Source: Ectocarpus siliculosus (lineage: Eukaryota > Sar > Phaeophyceae > Ectocarpales > Ectocarpaceae). From it: DNA of 10,198 nucleotides. The DNA is taken from contig FN649741.1 in NCBI GenBank assembly GCA_000310025.1, forward strand, positions 7,714,999 through 7,725,196, read 5' to 3'. Below, in pieces: positions 8,000-10,198 of the stretch (position 1 is its first letter; each line of letters opens with the position of its first letter). Both the position numbers and the translations under genes were made by a program. The notes beneath the pieces were generated by a model. That model was not told where the DNA came from. It ran no database searches and saw only the letters and a list, made by a program, of their open reading frames with translations.

Positions 8000-8035
<36 letters not shown>

Positions 8036-10198
8036 CATGAGCGGCGACGACAATGCCGCCGCCGCCGCTGGTCCTCCCGTCCTGCCACGCTGCTGCGGGG
8101 CCCCTGTGGAGGCGTTGTTGCGGCTGTTGCGGCTCTCCGTCCTCGTCTCGGCGACTTGGGCGAGGAGGCTAGCATCGGTGTCATCTTCCGGGATATGCTG
8201 TCAACGTCACCAAATGTTGTATTGTAGTGAGCAACAGGCGTGTTGTCCGGTAGGGTATTGGGAGAACGGGGGGGTGGCGGGAGAGGGAAACCGTGTGTGT
8301 GTGTGAAAAAAAGCGTTGTTGTTATTCGTGGTGGTGGTGGTGGTGGTGGTGTCACGGGTGTTGTTGTTGATACTTGTCCTGTTGTTGTTTGTGGTTTTCC
8401 GCAGAGAAAAATATTTGTGGCACGCAGTTCGCTGATTGGTCAAAAACACCTCATCGTTTTTCTCTCTTCGTTATTCCTCATCAAGTCTGATATGATAGTC
8501 CGGGTCGGCCAGAGAGAGGAGAGAGAGAGACGTGTACAAGACCCCAGGGTTTGTGTACAAGACCCAGGATTTGACGCCTCCAAACAAATCCGGGCGGCAA
8601 CGCGCCACGTTCCAATCACAATCAAGCACATGGCGGCGCCACTACGTACGCGAACAACCATCAAATGTAGCGCCATCTACAACTGCCCGTTTCGTAAAAG
8701 TCTGCACGCAAGACAGGACCCTCCCCCCAAAAAAAAAACAAACAAACAGAATACCCCGACAACATCGAAGCTACCTACCCCAAAGGGCGGCGACGGCAAA
8801 AGCATTCTTACCGCTCGGTGCACCCAGCACTTGCTCAGCTCCCACGTGGGCTCCACTGCCTGCGGCGCGCACAGGGGTGGCGGCAAGGCCTTGAAGAGCA
8901 CGTAGTCCAGTCTCGCCGGCGGGTCCCTACGATTGGCAACGTGTCGTAGAGGGGGGGGGGGGGGCACAAGCTGAGGGTCAGTGTCGAAAAGGACGAAAGG
9001 TACAGTATCAGCGGCAAGCACCCGAGGAGATGCCGATTCTCATACATACCGCGGGCCTATTTACACTATATACACAAGTGAGATATGCTGAAATAATAGC
9101 CCGAAATCCGAGCCAAGACTCGAACTCAAAACTACTGCTGTACCCTGCACATGCACGAGCGCCACAGCAGCGACTCTCTCCCCCCTACCTCGGTTCAGAC
9201 ACAACCCTTTCCTGCCTTGAGAGCGCGGCAGAAACAACACGGAACTCCATGTCCGCAAACCATAGCCCATGAGGATTTTCTTGCGGCGCTCCAACGTCAA
9301 CAAATCGACAAGGCCTTCTCGAGCCTTGAACACTCAACAACCAACCCAACCCCTACCGAAGGCATTCTGCGTCCCCCCCTGCGGCCACGAAGAAGGCCGT
9401 GCCGTGGGCACGCACACCTTCCCCACCCCCTGAGGCATTCTGCGTCCCCCCCCCGTGGCCACAAAGAAGGCGTTGCAGGCAGTCACCCACACCTTCCGTT
9501 GGAAAACACGTTGTCGGTGGCCTCGCACGTGAAGCCGTCCTGGTCGGGCTTAGCCTCACCAAACGCGTCCAGCAGACCCGCCACGCTGCGCTGGAGCCCG
9601 TACGGCATCGACCCGGGGCCCGCGTTCAGGTCCGACTATTTCAACGGTGAAAGAGGGTCCCGCAAACAACGGCGGGATAACGGGTGAGAGAAGGGCGAGC
9701 ACAGGGGGCAACCAACGGGTCGTGGAGTACCAGACTGCTGAAATTTACCACCTGCTTCTTGACTCTTCGTTTCTGCTCGTGGGATCCTCTCTATGCAGTG
9801 ATATCGTACCGCACGGCGGTGTGCGGCGTGGGTGCGGGGGTCCTCACCAAGAGTAAAACCAGAGGGCTTCTGGAAGTGAGGCGGATGATGTGCGCCACCT
9901 CGAACGCTTGCGCCACCCTGTGCGACTTGTACCTGCCCTCGGAAAAACATCATCGTCATCATCATCATCATAACACAAGAAGGAACGCCAAGAACGGGAA
10001 AACGTTTCACGTCAACCGAAACAAGCAACACAGACAAGGGACACGCGTTTTGTGTGTACGAAACTGAACCCAGCATCAGCCGAAACGCACACCAACCCAT
10101 GGAGGAAAGAAAAACGCAAGATATCAAGTCGATCCGAGTAGAGCAGCACGTACGTTGAGCACGACAAGCGCCACCCCCGCTCGCGTACCCCCCCCCCC
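7817..10198 (-). CDS. SMPD2: Neutral sphingomyelinase-like phosphodiesterase (EEP fold), C-terminal part, 5' end off window
   Basis: Exons: 10198-10154 (partial), 9937-9848, 9635-9493, 8926-8812, 8197-7817. Phases: 0, 0, 2 (AG|G), 0. Exon 1 ends GVALVVLN before GTACGT. Exon 2 reads GRYKSHRVAQAFEVAHIIRL then TSRSPLVLLL. Exon 3 starts SDLNAGPGSMPYGLQRSVAG, LLDAFGEAKP, DGFTCEATDNVFSNG. Exon 4 has PPARLDYVLFKALPPP. Exon 5 ends INLSDHHGVSRGF and TAG. YxxHRxxQAxE, (G/S)DLN, GLxDAF, GFT, RLDYVLFK and SDH are the ordered motifs of SMPD2-type neutral sphingomyelinases, Mg2+-dependent membrane enzymes cleaving sphingomyelin (or inositol phosphosphingolipid) to ceramide. Asp/Asn of DLN bind metal/phosphate; His of SDH is the catalytic base. 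Odd: Ser replaces the first Gly of GDLN; the upstream HxHA motif is not found; exon 5 carries a long low-complexity insertion; no C-terminal membrane helices are visible. Confidence 0.83.
8003..8034. repeat. (CTG)n trinucleotide repeat within a coding exon
   Basis: Ten to eleven CTG units. In the sphingomyelinase frame on the minus strand they encode a run of about ten serines (AGC)n following SSPLMG. The antisense and other frames give poly-Ala or poly-Leu. It lies in the region between the RLDYVLF strand and the SDH motif. Confidence 0.9.
8198..8811 (-). other. Last intron of the sphingomyelinase-like gene
   Basis: Donor GCG|GTAAGA at 8811, acceptor TTGACAG at 8200-8198. The intron holds (GGT)n at 8328-8351, TTG-rich stretches (8358-8390), a TG run (8291-8304) and a short direct repeat TGTACAAGACC at about 8533 and 8553. 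The acceptor's pyrimidine tract is weak, the least certain boundary in this gene, but the phases agree. Open frames on the plus strand across it (8240-8905) are not supported. Confidence 0.6.
9090..9175 (-). repeat. Possible tRNA-derived SINE head
   Basis: Minus strand: GTTCGAGTC (9125-9117) fits the polymerase III B box GWTCRANNC and sits in a 5-bp stem with a 7-nt loop (TTGAG, loop TTCGAGT, CTTGG). About 39 nt upstream, TGGCGCTCGTG (9164-9154) resembles an A box. There is no full acceptor stem, so it is not a functional tRNA. It lies inside the intron between sphingomyelinase exons 3 and 4. An isolated match of this kind can be chance. Confidence 0.28.
9361..9497. repeat. 73-75-bp tandem duplication spanning a splice donor
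   Basis: Copies at about 9361-9422 and 9434-9497, each starting GGCATTCTGCGTCCCCCC, continuing GGCCACRAAGAAGG and ending CACACCTTCC. On the minus strand each carries GGAAG|GTGTG; the right-hand copy is the donor ending sphingomyelinase exon 3 at 9493, the left-hand copy gives a second identical-looking donor 75 nt into the intron. The copies differ at several bases, so the duplication is not brand new. Confidence 0.8.
9948..9971. repeat. (ATC)n / (GAT)n trinucleotide run
   Basis: Seven to eight units of CAT with one CGT interruption. It sits in the intron between sphingomyelinase exons 1 and 2, just before the acceptor on the minus strand. Reading it as poly-Met in an open frame is an artefact. 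Confidence 0.85.

Noticed and set aside
7831-8355. 174-residue minus-strand frame with poly-Ala
   Set aside because: The sphingomyelinase frame, ending SDHHGVSRGF, fits family motif order and exon phase; this one is a shifted reading of the same GC-rich exon.
9636-10127. 163-residue minus-strand open frame
   Set aside because: It crosses a splice donor, an acceptor and an ATC repeat; the true exon (9937-9848) is read in another frame (YKSHRVAQAFE).

Overview
This window looks like nuclear DNA of a eukaryote with intron-rich genes. The codings pieces are short (30 to about 400 nt), bounded by GT/AG signals, separated by introns of about 50 to 1,230 nt, and rich in GA/CT, CTG, GGT and poly-C runs. 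The style fits a brown alga (Ectocarpus-like stramenopile) best, but that placement is inference. I see no bacterial operon, CRISPR array, rRNA or intact tRNA. Almost all long open frames are simple-repeat or antisense shadows; the real coding signal comes from stitching exons in matching phase.

Layout, left to right. Bases 1-276 (minus) hold a likely partial exon of a cysteine-rich protein running off the left edge. Bases 480-1160 hold diverged repeats, including a 93-bp direct repeat (about 97% identical by eye). Bases 1204-1401 plus 2518-2612 (plus strand) are the last two exons of a DUF423/TMEM256-type small membrane protein; its 1,116-nt intron carries an element with terminal inverted repeats. 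Bases 2613-4666 show no convincing gene and probably hold the two convergent 3' ends. Bases 4667-6764 (minus) carry three phase-matched exons of an unrecognised protein with a two-helix membrane hairpin, and likely upstream exons lie at 7185-7328 and 7425-7454. A second, shorter copy of the inverted-repeat element lies in its last intron. Bases 7817-10198 (minus) carry the C-terminal part of a neutral sphingomyelinase-like enzyme (endonuclease/exonuclease/phosphatase fold), recognised from an SDLN metal-site motif, an RLDYVLF strand and a terminal SDHHG motif; its 5' exons run off the right edge.

The three recognised or inferred genes are membrane-linked (TMEM256-like, two-helix protein, sphingomyelinase), but nothing shows they work together. 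The most interesting features are the shared inverted-repeat element in two unrelated introns, the apparent absence of the catalytic His motif and the long serine-tract insertion in the sphingomyelinase, a tandemly duplicated splice donor, and the way microsatellites and a telomere-like repeat supply splice signals.
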